From IMG/VR virus record IMGVR_UViG_3300046744_000223, positions 1 through 64,000 of that record: a stretch of DNA of 64,000 bases; one strand, given 5' to 3'. Under the pieces are notes generated by a model. It worked only from the letters and a program-made list of their open reading frames with translations, had not been told where the DNA came from and did no database searches. Positions within the stretch are counted from its first letter, which is position 1, and every line of letters begins with the position of its first letter. Shown here one piece after another: positions 51,382-60,208 of this stretch. Made by a program: the position numbers and the translations under genes. Source of the stretch: a virus.

Positions 51382-53292
51382 TTAAAATAATGATACAACT
51401 TTACCTACGATGTCTACGTCAGGATATTTTATTTCAAAACAAGTTGGGTCTTTTGGTGGATACACTATACCATTTCTGGTAGCTTCTTTTGTACTATATT
51501 TATTATCAGAATAAGTTCCGCCAAATTTATTTATAATTTGTAACCCACCCTCATCTTCTTTATTAGGTCTGACTACCGATTGAACACCATCAACTCCATC
51601 CAAACTAACATATAAGTCAGTTAGATTTATCGGTTTGTTAATAGCCATACGTTCGATTTTGAATAATTCTTTTAATGTGTTGATACATTTTAAGAGAACC
51701 TCATTTGAATTGTAATTTGGTAATACTATTATTTCGAAGTTGATACCAATATTTACGATGTATGCATTTTTAATATTTACAGCATCAGTTAATATACGAT
51801 AGTAAGATAAATAGTTTTGTAAGTTTTGCTTTGTAGCATTGTTTAACTGAGTAAGCTTTTTGTTAGAATCATATCCTAATGTATAGAAGTTAATTGCTAA
51901 TGGATTTGGAATTGGGTCCGGACCATCATCCAATAAAGTATTGATTTGGAAGTCAGGTGCAGCATATGCTTTTGCTACCGAGCCAAATTGTGGTGGTAAT
52001 GCGTACGCTCTAAGTAAGTAGTCTTCTCTGGTTACGGCTCTATTTTGTGCTCTAAAATATGCAAGAGCGTTGTTACGTACCTGCTCAATCTCTTCTTCAA
52101 ATTGGGCGCCGGTTGCTGCTACTTCGTTCGTTACTGCTATTGAGTTTTTAACTACATTAAAAACATCATCAACCAACCTACTACCATCAGTTTCAATTAC
52201 ACGTTCTACAATCGTTGTTAAATCAGAAGATGGGACGTTATCAGAAACACCATTACCTATTCGGTATGTAACAGTTAATTCGGTATTAGCTGGAGCTACA
52301 CCATATGTTTTAGCGTACATAAAGTTTGATGGGTCAACCCCTTGGTCAAGGTCACCACTTGCAGGATATAGTGCGGAGCCAACGTTATCCGGATTTGGAA
52401 GTATCTCTTCGTCTGAATTTGATGATACCCCTGCTCCAAATTGAATGTCGAGTGTACCATCGTCAGTTATACGTGTAATGTAACGTTTGGGTACTCTTTT
52501 TAGTTTAAGTAATGATGGTGTCTCATTTGCGTAAGCAGCCATGGCTAATGAGTAATCGGTAGTGTTTGGTAATTCTTCAAACACAGTGTCTTGTGCTAGA
52601 TACTCAACCTTAGTCCACTCATCACCATCATCATCCATGATGCTTATTACATCAATCAAACCATCCGCTTCTATTTTTATTTTATCGTAAGGTTTTGGAG
52701 AACCAAAGTTAAATGTAGATGTTTCACTTTTACCACTAACTGCTTTAACATATTTTTTTAATAAATAATAGATAGGTTCGTTTGTTGTTTCGTCAATTTG
52801 ATAAACCGAAACGTCAGTGGGGTCGAATGAAGATGATTGTGCAAATCTTACTTTATTTATAGTAGTGAATTCAACGTTGGGACTTTCAGTTGAACCAATG
52901 ACCATACCTTCTTTTAAGGTTAATGCGTAGTCAAAGTTTGGTTTAACATCATCACCACTACCCATCGCTGGTAATATCTGATACACAGTCATATTGGTTG
53001 TTGCTGGTACATTTAACTTTGGCTTGTACCCAAATGATTGTGCTATTGTAAATACATTAGACTTTTCTTGAGCTTCTTCTAAAACAGATTCTCTTAATTG
53101 AACATCGGTGTAATATGAAAGTACATCACCCACATATGCCGCCATTTCCATAAACATCATACCAGGAGATGATTCATTAAAATCATTATAGGTATTTGGG
53201 AAATATGTTTTAGTAAAGTCAATTAGATTCTTACGGATATCACCGAAGTCTCTACCTATTAAATTTACATCTTTTTTTATTTTATCAGCCAT
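51382..53292 (-). CDS. gp6: Baseplate wedge protein, T4 gp6-like
   Basis: gp6 forms the inner ring of the contractile baseplate. The 636-residue length is near T4 (660). The N-terminus LIDFTKTYFPNTYNDFNESS PGMMFMEMAAYVGDVLSYY (written in two parts) is the strongly conserved gp6/J-type region. RAQNRAVTREDYLLRAYALP near residue 400 and the C-terminal NIGINFEIIVLPNYNSNEVL complete the family pattern. AAGGA lies nine bases before the ATG, and gp25 ends ten bases upstream, the same gp25-gp6 order as in T4. Confidence 0.93.
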   Translation of the reverse strand: MADKIKKDVNLIGRDFGDIRKNLIDFTKTYFPNTYNDFNESSPGMMFMEMAAYVGDVLSYYTDVQLRESVLEEAQEKSNVFTIAQSFGYKPKLNVPATTNMTVYQILPAMGSGDDVKPNFDYALTLKEGMVIGSTESPNVEFTTINKVRFAQSSSFDPTDVSVYQIDETTNEPIYYLLKKYVKAVSGKSETSTFNFGSPKPYDKIKIEADGLIDVISIMDDDGDEWTKVEYLAQDTVFEELPNTTDYSLAMAAYANETPSLLKLKRVPKRYITRITDDGTLDIQFGAGVSSNSDEEILPNPDNVGSALYPASGDLDQGVDPSNFMYAKTYGVAPANTELTVTYRIGNGVSDNVPSSDLTTIVERVIETDGSRLVDDVFNVVKNSIAVTNEVAATGAQFEEEIEQVRNNALAYFRAQNRAVTREDYLLRAYALPPQFGSVAKAYAAPDFQINTLLDDGPDPIPNPLAINFYTLGYDSNKKLTQLNNATKQNLQNYLSYYRILTDAVNIKNAYIVNIGINFEIIVLPNYNSNEVLLKCINTLKELFKIERMAINKPINLTDLYVSLDGVDGVQSVVRPNKEDEGGLQIINKFGGTYSDNKYSTKEATRNGIVYPPKDPTCFEIKYPDVDIVGKVVSLF

Positions 53293-53301
53293 GTCTTATC
53301 C

Positions 53302-53736
53302 TTAAACAATAGATATATTACCTTGCTCTGAAACAAGAATTGTTATTTTTGTGTTTGCCCCACGGTCAGTTACCTTAACTACTAAATTTATGTTTACTCT
53401 ATTATTATCTTCGTTGGTAATTACTCGTATACTATCTATAATAATATATGGAAGCCAGAATTTAATATCATCTCGTAGTGAACTTTCCAAATCATCTGCT
53501 AAGTCTTCTGTCATTTGTTCAAATAACAATGAGTATACATCGGAACCAAATGTTGGTTGAAGATGACGTTCACCCTTTCTTGTTAAAATCAAGTTTTTAA
53601 GATTAGATATAGCCTGCTCTTCAGTTGTATATGATAGTTTAAATAATGGACTACCACCCAATGGTAACAAAACTCCAACTGCCTTATTCCTTTTTAAGTC
53701 TAAAGGATTGATACTAAATTCATTACGGGATGCCAT
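53302..53736 (-). CDS. gp25: Baseplate wedge protein, T4 gp25-like
   Basis: gp25 initiates sheath polymerisation at the baseplate. The 144-residue length compares with 132 in T4. The family motif is LKNLILTRKGERHLQPTFG (residues 46-64), followed by SLLFEQMTEDLADDLESSLR and a short beta domain. It is coupled to the upstream 160-residue gene (stop and start share bases) and is followed by gp6. GAAGGG is a reasonable ribosome binding site. No lysozyme activity is expected despite old names for this family. Confidence 0.95.
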   Translation of the reverse strand: MASRNEFSINPLDLKRNKAVGVLLPLGGSPLFKLSYTTEEQAISNLKNLILTRKGERHLQPTFGSDVYSLLFEQMTEDLADDLESSLRDDIKFWLPYIIIDSIRVITNEDNNRVNINLVVKVTDRGANTKITILVSEQGNISIV

Positions 53737-54218
53737 TAGCTACCCTTCTTATTATTTATATGTTTCATTAAACCTGAGTAGTCACGTGTTAGTGCGTCAA
53801 CTACCGCTTTACCTGCGTCAGTTTGTTGTAGCTGATTAGTTGGTATTGTTCTACCATCTGCGTTTTGTAACACTTGTGGTTGTTGACCCATACCACCAGC
53901 GAACGCCTGTGCTTGTGATGCATCAAACATACCACCACCAACTCCATTTGAATTAATACTTCTCCACTCACCACTATCAGCGGTTTCGTTTAACATATCA
54001 TTTAACGTTGCGTTGCCGGTAAATGATTTATTTATTTTAGTATTAGATTCAAATACGTGGTCTACATCAAGCGGGTCTTTCTCAACAACGTTTGGCTGTG
54101 ATTGCTTCATCTCTTTTATAATAGAAGCTCGTAAAGACTTCTCACGTTTAGAGACTTCCTTCTTTACCTCTTCTTTAATGATGAGTTGAATTGCCTTAAT
54201 TAGTTTCTTTGTATCCAT
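53736..54218 (-). CDS. Baseplate-cluster protein with coiled coil (160 aa)
   Basis: Residues 1-40 form a Lys/Glu-rich helix (KLIKAIQLIIKEEVKKEVSK). The middle (FESNTKINKSFTGNATLND) is flexible, and 95-125 are Gly/Gln/Ala-rich (GGGMFDASQAQAFAGGMGQQ). It ends VDALTRDYSGLMKHI. I recall similar proteins near gp25 in other T4-like marine phages without a function. It lies between the gp5-like hub gene and gp25. A hub or wedge accessory is likely from position. Confidence 0.65.
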   Translation of the reverse strand: MDTKKLIKAIQLIIKEEVKKEVSKREKSLRASIIKEMKQSQPNVVEKDPLDVDHVFESNTKINKSFTGNATLNDMLNETADSGEWRSINSNGVGGGMFDASQAQAFAGGMGQQPQVLQNADGRTIPTNQLQQTDAGKAVVDALTRDYSGLMKHINNKKGS

Positions 54219-54242
54219 GATAATAAATATGTTTATATATAA

Positions 54243-55241
54243 TTATTGTTTCATTAATGTTAACTGAGTTTTTACTTGAGTAATCGTAGATAACAATTGA
54301 GGACCACCGGCCGTTAGTGATGGGACTGGCCCACCAGTATTGGCAGCCGCAGTTAGTTGGGGTGCTAACTGTAATAGTGCATCGGTGATTGATTCCAACT
54401 GACTGAATATGACATCCATATCAGCTTTCCAATTGGACGTTGATACATTTACCGATTTAGCACCACTGATTAGAACTGAGTCTTTTTTTGAATTTAGAAC
54501 GAGTCGGTCCGAGTTTAATACTATTTGTGGTTTAGTATATAGAGATGTGGGTGTAACTCCTAACGTAAAGTTATTTGACGACTTAATTCCAACCTTTTGT
54601 TTAGAAGCTAAGTATATAGATGAGTCGTCATCATTGATATCTTCTATAACAAATTTATTATACCCATTTGAGTTACCAGCGCCATTACGAATAATAGTGA
54701 TTGGTGATTCGGGTGTAGTTGAGGTCCAAGATGGTTTAATCTTAGAATCTGAATTTTGTGGAGTATACCCAAATCGAATTGATTGGCCAAACCTACCCTC
54801 ATGTATAATATCACCTGAGTATGGTTGTAGTTGTGATAGGTCTGATACTATTTTGAACTCTTTATTCTTAGGGTCGGATTTAGAAGGGCCTGATGTGTTC
54901 GGAACTCCGGCTGAGGTAATATTATAATCACCACCAATCGTACTTCCTTCAAGTCTGGTTGCGTTTTCTAATATATTATTATTTACATTACCTTGTAATG
55001 AAACCGGATGTGAGTAATAAAATACAGTAGCACCACCACCCGTAGCAGATATGAAATCAGAAGGTGCTTTTTGTATACATACATACTCACCAACAACAGG
55101 AATAGTTTTACTAAGTATACTTAATGGCTTAGCTAAAATACGTTTACTTGTATTTGATTCTTTTAGAGAAGCTTGTATTGAGTAGGGTCCGTTGGGGTTA
55201 TCATCATCTAAATATACTTCTAATACTTGTGCATATTTCAT
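54243..55241 (-). CDS. gp5: Baseplate hub protein, gp5-like (OB-fold) without lysozyme domain
   Basis: T4 gp5 is the trimeric spike base with OB, lysozyme and beta-helix parts. This 332-residue protein has an N-terminal OB-like domain (YAQVLEVYLDDDNPNGPYSI, then PVVGEYVCIQKAP), the conserved YSGDIIHEGRFGQSIRFGY near 140-158, and a beta-rich domain with KFVIEDINDDDSSIYLASKQ. The muramidase module is absent, as in other marine T4-like phages that I remember. The last 60 residues are helical (IFSQLESITDALLQLAPQL). GGGGGTGATGA precedes the ATG, which overlaps the upstream gene by four bases. Confidence 0.8.
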   Translation of the reverse strand: MKYAQVLEVYLDDDNPNGPYSIQASLKESNTSKRILAKPLSILSKTIPVVGEYVCIQKAPSDFISATGGGATVFYYSHPVSLQGNVNNNILENATRLEGSTIGGDYNITSAGVPNTSGPSKSDPKNKEFKIVSDLSQLQPYSGDIIHEGRFGQSIRFGYTPQNSDSKIKPSWTSTTPESPITIIRNGAGNSNGYNKFVIEDINDDDSSIYLASKQKVGIKSSNNFTLGVTPTSLYTKPQIVLNSDRLVLNSKKDSVLISGAKSVNVSTSNWKADMDVIFSQLESITDALLQLAPQLTAAANTGGPVPSLTAGGPQLLSTITQVKTQLTLMKQ

Positions 55242-55600
55242 TCATCACCCCCATCGTCTTTAGGTAGGTCTTTCTCAACCTCATCAATAGCATCCATCAA
55301 TTGTCTCTTCTCCTCTGGTGATAATAACATACCACCATCTGAGCCTGAATTGTTGTCCTTCATCATACGTTGGACGATTGCTGCTAATTTAATTAAAGCA
55401 TCGTCATTACGAACTGATATATCTAAGTATTCTTTTATCAAAGGTACAACTACTGATGCATCACCCAAACTCTTAACCATTGGTTCGAGTTGAGCAATCA
55501 GTAGTTTGATTTGGCGGTCTTTCTTTTTTTGATTGGAATATATGTCTGACATAATATCCGAGAAAGACTTACCTTTAAATAATTCAGTATCCTTATCCAT
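55238..55600 (-). CDS. Unknown baseplate-cluster protein (120 aa)
   Basis: Acidic helical protein beginning MDKDTELFKGKSFSDIMSDI and containing LIAQLEPMVKSLGDASVVVP, MKDNNSGSDGGMLLSPEEKR and an Asp/Glu-rich end. GGAGG lies six bases before the ATG. It overlaps gp55 upstream by eight bases and the gp5-like gene by four, so it is translated from the same message. No family is recognised; a small chaperone or baseplate assembly factor is possible. Confidence 0.65.
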   Translation of the reverse strand: MDKDTELFKGKSFSDIMSDIYSNQKKKDRQIKLLIAQLEPMVKSLGDASVVVPLIKEYLDISVRNDDALIKLAAIVQRMMKDNNSGSDGGMLLSPEEKRQLMDAIDEVEKDLPKDDGGDE

Positions 55601-56309
55601 TAAATTCCTCCACTCGATGTGTTACTGGTAATATATCACCTTTCATAAAATCGATATATAGTTCTTTGTATATAACCTTCATCTTACCTACCACACGTGT
55701 GATGTATTGAGTCTGAACTCCAGTTCTCTCCCTAATAAGTATATAGAGAGCCTTTTTATTGTAAGAATATAGGTTATCACGTGTTCTAAATAATTCAGTA
55801 AGCGAATCTGCTATCTTTTGGTCCCGTTCTTTATTGAATATTGTAAGAATATTACTATCCATGTACATTACATAGTAATCCATGAAATCTTTTAGAGCTT
55901 CCATTTGTCGTTTATCGAATACCTCATTTACAATATCACGTGACGAGTCTATGACTTCAACACCATCTCTCATTTTCATACGAGCATAATTAGCATTGTT
56001 TTCATTGAACAAATAGTTACGTGCTATTACAGTAAAGTATGAGAACGCTCTACCATTGTCTCCATTGAACTTATGAATCTTCTCATTTAAGAATGCTACT
56101 ACATTTGCTTTAACATCTTCGTATGGAACTTCAAAATAATAAGTCTTGTAAGTATGTATTACATTCTCTGCAAGTTTATCAAATGGGTAATGAATAAACC
56201 GATTGTATATTTTATTCTTTAGTCGCTGGTCATCACAATTGTTATATGCGTTGATTGCAATCTCATTTATTTTATTAAAATATCTTTTATTCTTCCTCTT
56301 TCGACCCAT
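55593..56309 (-). CDS. gp55: Late transcription sigma factor, T4 gp55-like
   Basis: gp55 directs host RNA polymerase to phage late promoters. The 238-residue product (T4 185) has the sigma region-2-like core: NRFIHYPFDKLAENVIHTYK, FEVPYEDVKANVVAFLNEKI and NGDNGRAFSYFTVIARNYLF, then a region with GVEVIDSSRDIVNEV. T4 gp55 carries GSAFSYFSKVAKHLL in the equivalent place. The C-terminal 100 residues, helical with basic stretches, may contact promoter DNA. The best candidate target is the ATAYTTATA element found before many units in the window. It overlaps the 93-residue gene upstream by 23 bases. Confidence 0.9.
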   Translation of the reverse strand: MGRKRKNKRYFNKINEIAINAYNNCDDQRLKNKIYNRFIHYPFDKLAENVIHTYKTYYFEVPYEDVKANVVAFLNEKIHKFNGDNGRAFSYFTVIARNYLFNENNANYARMKMRDGVEVIDSSRDIVNEVFDKRQMEALKDFMDYYVMYMDSNILTIFNKERDQKIADSLTELFRTRDNLYSYNKKALYILIRERTGVQTQYITRVVGKMKVIYKELYIDFMKGDILPVTHRVEEFNG

Positions 56310-56568
56310 AGTACTTTTCTAATTGTTCAATTACTTCATACAAATTCTTAAAGATAAATCCAGTCTCATCATCTGCTTCAAAAGAACCTAACTTATCAAT
56401 CTCTTTCATCTTAGCCATAGAATCATCAATTCTATTTGCGGTGTCTGATATTACTATCTCCTGCTCTTCCACAACATCTTCGTATGCTTCGTTCTTACGA
56501 AGAAGGTTTATCGTACTAAATAAAAATACGATTGTTGTTATTGATAATATAATAATTGTTATAATCAT
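56287..56568 (-). CDS. Small membrane-anchored coiled-coil protein (93 aa)
   Basis: An N-terminal hydrophobic helix (IITIIILSITTIVFLFSTIN, residues 2-21) is followed by an acidic coiled coil (EVVEEQEIVISDTANRIDDS) and an aromatic end (FKNLYEVIEQLEKYYGS). The topology should be N-in with a cytoplasmic or periplasmic tail. GAGGAG lies four bases before the ATG. The gene is two bases from the HD-domain gene upstream and overlaps gp55. I recognise no family; anchored coiled coils of this size are common in T4-like phages. Confidence 0.7.
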   Translation of the reverse strand: MIITIIILSITTIVFLFSTINLLRKNEAYEDVVEEQEIVISDTANRIDDSMAKMKEIDKLGSFEADDETGFIFKNLYEVIEQLEKYYGSKEEE

Positions 56569-56569
56569 A

Positions 56570-57349
56570 TTACTCCTCTATAATTCCTTTAAATGCGTCG
56601 AATACACTTTTAGTATCAGTATTACTATTAGTAAAAGCGTCACCTAAATTCCCCTTCTTAGGTCTACCAATAGTTGACTTCCGTGTAGACTTTATTGGAT
56701 TCATTTCTTTCATCCATCTCTCATTCTCGTATCTTGCAGCGAATAAGTCAGCGGTATGCATTACGTATGGCATCGATGTTTTTAATGCGTCATCTTTATT
56801 GTACTTGATAAAATACTCTTTGTTATTCTCGTCATACAATCCATCAGTAAGTTTAATACCAATCCATTCTTCTTGGGTACATTGAATACCAAAGTAGTTT
56901 AGTAGATAGAATGTTCTATCGTTTAGATTCATCCAATGGATGTCTGAATTTGTTTTATAAATCTTACCTTGATTCTTTATATGCCATTCGGAATCATTCT
57001 TAACATAGTAATCCAACTCAGGCGTACCCAACTTACCAAGGTCGTGGTGTAGTGCTGTGAATATTAGACTCTCTCTACTATAATCACCAACACCACCCAA
57101 CTCAGAATAAAGGTCGTATACTTTTAAAGCATTACGCGTTACCCTAAGAACGTGGTCGATGTATCCACCTGGAAATGCATTGTGGTAATGTTCTACCGAA
57201 GATGCTGGTGTATAAATCATACGTTCTTCGAAGTGGTCGTACATTTTATTAAGTGCTTCTAATCGGTCACCTTCAAATGTTTTGTTAATTAGTTTACGGA
57301 ACTTCTCGTAGTTCTCTACGAGTTCTTCTGCTGTGAAAAAGTCTAACAT
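56570..57349 (-). CDS. HD-domain phosphohydrolase
   Basis: HD proteins hydrolyse phosphate esters of nucleotides using a metal pair. The 259-residue sequence has GGYIDHVLRVTRNAL with His66, the HD pair in LHHDLGKLG (102-103) and a later conserved Asp in MHTADLFAARYE. Related genes are widespread in T4-like marine phages. The substrate cannot be told: nucleotide, cyclic dinucleotide or RNA end are all possible. The C-terminal 50 residues are polar and unstructured. The gene has no Shine-Dalgarno sequence and lies six bases after clpP. Confidence 0.85.
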   Translation of the reverse strand: MLDFFTAEELVENYEKFRKLINKTFEGDRLEALNKMYDHFEERMIYTPASSVEHYHNAFPGGYIDHVLRVTRNALKVYDLYSELGGVGDYSRESLIFTALHHDLGKLGTPELDYYVKNDSEWHIKNQGKIYKTNSDIHWMNLNDRTFYLLNYFGIQCTQEEWIGIKLTDGLYDENNKEYFIKYNKDDALKTSMPYVMHTADLFAARYENERWMKEMNPIKSTRKSTIGRPKKGNLGDAFTNSNTDTKSVFDAFKGIIEE

Positions 57350-57355
57350 ATTATT

Positions 57356-57985
57356 TTAAATTATTTTATCGATGATACCACACTCAAGTGCTTTTTCTGC
57401 TGACATAAAGTAGTCTGAAGAAGATATACCTTCCCAATACTCTTTGTCCATTTTAGAATTTTCAGCCATAAGTTGATTACAATCATTCTCTAACTCTTCA
57501 GAGAATCGTGCGTTTGATTTAACATCACTCAACTTACCTACTGCGACTGTTGATAATTGATGTACCATAATCTTAGAGTGTTTAGATGCAGCCCGTAGAC
57601 CAGTACCACAAGTAAGTAGAAGTGCTGCTGCTGACATAGCTGACCCTCTTACAATGATATTAAACTTAATACCTTGAGCTTCTTGAGACTTCATGTAATC
57701 TATCAAAGCTAAAGTTTCGATTACATCCCCACCAGGAGAGTTGAGTAATATATTAATAGTATTGATATCACCATTTATCTTCAGAAGTAATCTGACCTTA
57801 GATACAATGTCAAATGTTAACCCACTTGATATTTCATCTTGTATTAAGATAACATTGTCCGTGGTGTCTATACCATAATCGAATTCACGATAAAAACTTC
57901 TATGGTCATCTTTAGAGTTATCCGTATCATGATAACTTAAACTAACTCCAGCAGAGGTTGGTGTTGTGTTGTATAGTTCATCCAT
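57356..57985 (-). CDS. clpP: ClpP-like serine protease
   Basis: ClpP is the chambered peptidase of Clp machines; here only the peptidase is encoded in the window. The family motifs are NILLNSPGGDVIETLALIDY (78-97), GSAMSAAALLL with Ser118 and SKIMVHQLS with His142. The length of 209 aa is typical. The first 40 residues are variable and polar, and might be a propeptide. Phage ClpP homologues can act in head maturation in lambdoid-type phages, but this phage has gp21, so host proteostasis or interaction with a host Clp ATPase is more likely. A T-rich promoter-like stretch lies upstream (57990-58030). Confidence 0.92.
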   Translation of the reverse strand: MDELYNTTPTSAGVSLSYHDTDNSKDDHRSFYREFDYGIDTTDNVILIQDEISSGLTFDIVSKVRLLLKINGDINTINILLNSPGGDVIETLALIDYMKSQEAQGIKFNIIVRGSAMSAAALLLTCGTGLRAASKHSKIMVHQLSTVAVGKLSDVKSNARFSEELENDCNQLMAENSKMDKEYWEGISSSDYFMSAEKALECGIIDKII

Positions 57986-58043
57986 TAGTTTATAACTTGT
58001 TTATTTATATACAATATACAAAAAAATATTGACATACACAAAT

Positions 58044-59075
58044 TTATTTAGTAGATGCGTTTTTGTATATATGTTTAGTCTTTGAATTAGATTTACGATT
58101 CTCACCATATAATTTTCTAGCATCATCATCCGTTGGGATAAATGTTACATCTTCCTTTTCAATTGGTTCAGTCTTTGGTACAACTGGTACTTTGGTAAGT
58201 TCTGGCACAATAACATCATCGATAACTTCGTCTGACTCTTCCTCTTCAGAGATTGGTAGTTTTACATCAGTAGGTTTAGATGTTAACTTGTTTAATGCTA
58301 TTACCATTGAAATAGCAAGTGGGTCAAATACAAATACTATAAGTAATGTAAACCAATTAACAATCACATTCATAGGTCGGCCGGTGATTTCGGACATATA
58401 TCTCAATGGCCCAACTTCGGCGGCTACTTCGTTATTAGATTCTAAATCCAATACTTTTAAATCGAGTGATGTAATTGAATCGGTCAATACCTCAATTTTT
58501 ATTGATATACCATCACGTGATTCAACTGCTGATGTTAATTGACGTTCCAAAGCTCTACGTTGAGATGATGACGTTGTTGTTATAATCTGACCAGTTTCTT
58601 TGTCACGATATTGTACTACATTATTAGATAGCCCATTACGTAGTTCCGTAATTGATTCCGATAACTGATTCTTTTCTATATTAAAGTAATCCAATTGTTC
58701 TTGGAATCTTCCCTTCTTTAAATCAATTACTTGAACTTGTTTATCCAACACACCTAATTGGTCAGCAGTCTTTTGATATGCTGATGTTAAGAATCCATAG
58801 ATACCTGCTGAGGTGATTACCATTAATACACCAACTGCTAAGGTAAGATACCACTTCATCCAACCAGCAGTCTTCCAATTGTTATGTAAGTATGATGCTA
58901 TTATAAGTTTAGAAAATTCTAATGAACCAGCCATTATTATTACCTCAGTTCTAGCACCAGCAAACAGTGAACTTAATCCAAATACTGAATAATATGCAGC
59001 TGAAATAGCTAACCCTAATGTACTGATAGTCATTAGGAGTATGAACATATTCTTCCTATTAAAAAGTTTTTTCAT
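58044..59075 (-). CDS. Polytopic membrane protein with central coiled coil (343 aa)
   Basis: Four hydrophobic segments are visible: about 10-40 (MFILLMTISTLGLAISAAYY and following), 44-62, 74-98 (WYLTLAVGVLMVITSAGIYG) and 236-258 (VNWFTLLIVFVFDPLAISMV). Between the third and fourth lies a 130-residue coiled coil (DKQVQVIDLKKGRFQEQLDY ... ERQLTSAVESRDGISIKIEV). The C-terminal tail is acidic then basic. I remember similar proteins in T4-like marine phages but no function. A membrane tether, superinfection barrier or lysis-timing protein are possibilities. Its upstream gap (59076-59212) carries an inverted repeat and a promoter-like motif. Confidence 0.7.
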   Translation of the reverse strand: MKKLFNRKNMFILLMTISTLGLAISAAYYSVFGLSSLFAGARTEVIIMAGSLEFSKLIIASYLHNNWKTAGWMKWYLTLAVGVLMVITSAGIYGFLTSAYQKTADQLGVLDKQVQVIDLKKGRFQEQLDYFNIEKNQLSESITELRNGLSNNVVQYRDKETGQIITTTSSSQRRALERQLTSAVESRDGISIKIEVLTDSITSLDLKVLDLESNNEVAAEVGPLRYMSEITGRPMNVIVNWFTLLIVFVFDPLAISMVIALNKLTSKPTDVKLPISEEEESDEVIDDVIVPELTKVPVVPKTEPIEKEDVTFIPTDDDARKLYGENRKSNSKTKHIYKNASTK

Positions 59076-59212
59076 TTATTTTTCCACAAATTGGTTTTAC
59101 TAACTTCAGGAGTTGTACTTATTATTAAACTACGTTTTCGCTAAGCAGCTCAAGCCAAGTTAACCACCTGATAGGTATAAATATCAGGAAAATAATTAAT
59201 AAATTAATTAAA
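59076..59212 (-). promoter_or_regulatory. 137-base leader with promoter motif in an inverted repeat
   Basis: The motif GATATTTATA (59176-59185) lies inside CCTGATA...TATCAGG (59167-59188), a perfect seven-pair inverted repeat with no T-tract after it. The rest of the leader has CTTAGCGAAAACG and other short self-complementary parts, but no riboswitch class that I can identify. It would be the 5' untranslated region of the 343-residue membrane protein. Confidence 0.4.
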
Positions 59213-60142
59213 TCAAGCTTTCCCCATACTATGCCCTTTTGGATGTGTACCAAAATTGGAAAGATAATCTAACACAGTCAACTCCTTCATCTTAGCCTCG
59301 ACCTCAATGTCTAAAGAATGACCATATGTATTGATTTCAGAATAGATAAAATCAGAATGTGCTTGTGCTTTTACACCTTCTTGTTCCAATAGACGTGATT
59401 CAGAGTAATGGACTAAGGGTTTGTAGTCACCCCACGTTGACATAGCTAACTCAAGTGCTTCTTGTTCAGACAACCCACCGGTATTGAATTTGTGGTGGTG
59501 ATAGTCAAACGTAATCGGAATACCAATATGTTCGTGTAGATACATAAGGTCTTTGACTGAGTACATACTTGCTTTGTCATCGTTCTCAACAACCAATCGT
59601 GATTGGACTGACTCAGGCAATCTCTTGAAGTTCTTGATGAATCTATTCATAGCAGACATCTTATCACCATAGACACCATTACAATGGATGTTAATGGGGT
59701 TCTGATGACTTCTCTCTAACCCCATAAGGTCAAAGTGTTCTCCGTGGATTGAAAGGTCTCTAATCGTATTATCTACAACTCTATCGTTAGGTGACACCAA
59801 GACATTGAATGGGCCAGGATGTGAAGTGATACGTTGACCATACGACTTAGCTAAAGTACCTGCACCCTTGAGTACATTACTAAACTTAGTATAGTCTGGC
59901 ATATCTGATAACTTGAACTCACTAGCCCATGGAACTAAGTCAGACGACATACGGAATAGTTTGAAACCATTACGTTCGTTCCATTTGATAATCTCTACAA
60001 GGTCTTTAGCATTTTGTAATGCAAGGTCTGATGACCTACTGATACCTTCTTTAAGGAATGTTTTTTTAATCATACTACGATTGGTAGTAATCTTGTCCTT
60101 ACGAAGGGTCATGTTGATACAGCAATATCCGAGGTTTGTCAT
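59213..60142 (-). CDS. uvsE: UV-damage endonuclease, UvsE/UvdE-type
   Basis: This enzyme nicks DNA 5' of UV photoproducts. I choose ATG 60142 (MTNLGYCCINMTLR, 309 aa), the usual family start; the frame stays open to 60172 but adds only ten residues. Features of the TIM-barrel family are LGYCCINMTL, FRMSSDLVPWAS near residue 80, RITSHPGPFNVLVSP near 120, RLVVENDDKASMY near 210, PITFDYHHHKFNTGG with metal-binding His near 240 and PLVHYSESR near 275. A terminator precedes it. Photoproduct repair fits a phage exposed to sunlit water. Confidence 0.93.
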   Translation of the reverse strand: MTNLGYCCINMTLRKDKITTNRSMIKKTFLKEGISRSSDLALQNAKDLVEIIKWNERNGFKLFRMSSDLVPWASEFKLSDMPDYTKFSNVLKGAGTLAKSYGQRITSHPGPFNVLVSPNDRVVDNTIRDLSIHGEHFDLMGLERSHQNPINIHCNGVYGDKMSAMNRFIKNFKRLPESVQSRLVVENDDKASMYSVKDLMYLHEHIGIPITFDYHHHKFNTGGLSEQEALELAMSTWGDYKPLVHYSESRLLEQEGVKAQAHSDFIYSEINTYGHSLDIEVEAKMKELTVLDYLSNFGTHPKGHSMGKA

Positions 60143-60161
60143 ATGTTTCTTATTTACTATG

Positions 60162-60200
60162 TAAATGTACAAAAAAAAAGGGGACTATACAAGCCCCCTA
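60162..60200 (-). terminator. Terminator upstream of uvsE
   Basis: On the minus strand GGGGCTT, loop GTAT, AGTCCCC forms a stem of six pairs including one T-G wobble, with a C/T mismatch inside, followed by nine T residues. It closes the Hsp20 unit. The T-tract runs into the TTTTTGTACATTTACATAG leader of uvsE. Confidence 0.88.
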
Positions 60201-60208
60201 TGTTAAAT

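Noticed and set aside
53753-53760. TATAAATA in T4 late-promoter orientation 17 bases before gp25.
   Set aside because: It lies within the C-terminal codons of the upstream gene; only one other such copy (58002-58009, before clpP) was noticed, against at least fourteen copies of the opposite-orientation element.
40401-55241. Tail sheath (gp18) and tail tube (gp19) candidates among the large structural genes.
   Set aside because: None of the proteins shows the expected size and motifs; these genes are probably outside the window.
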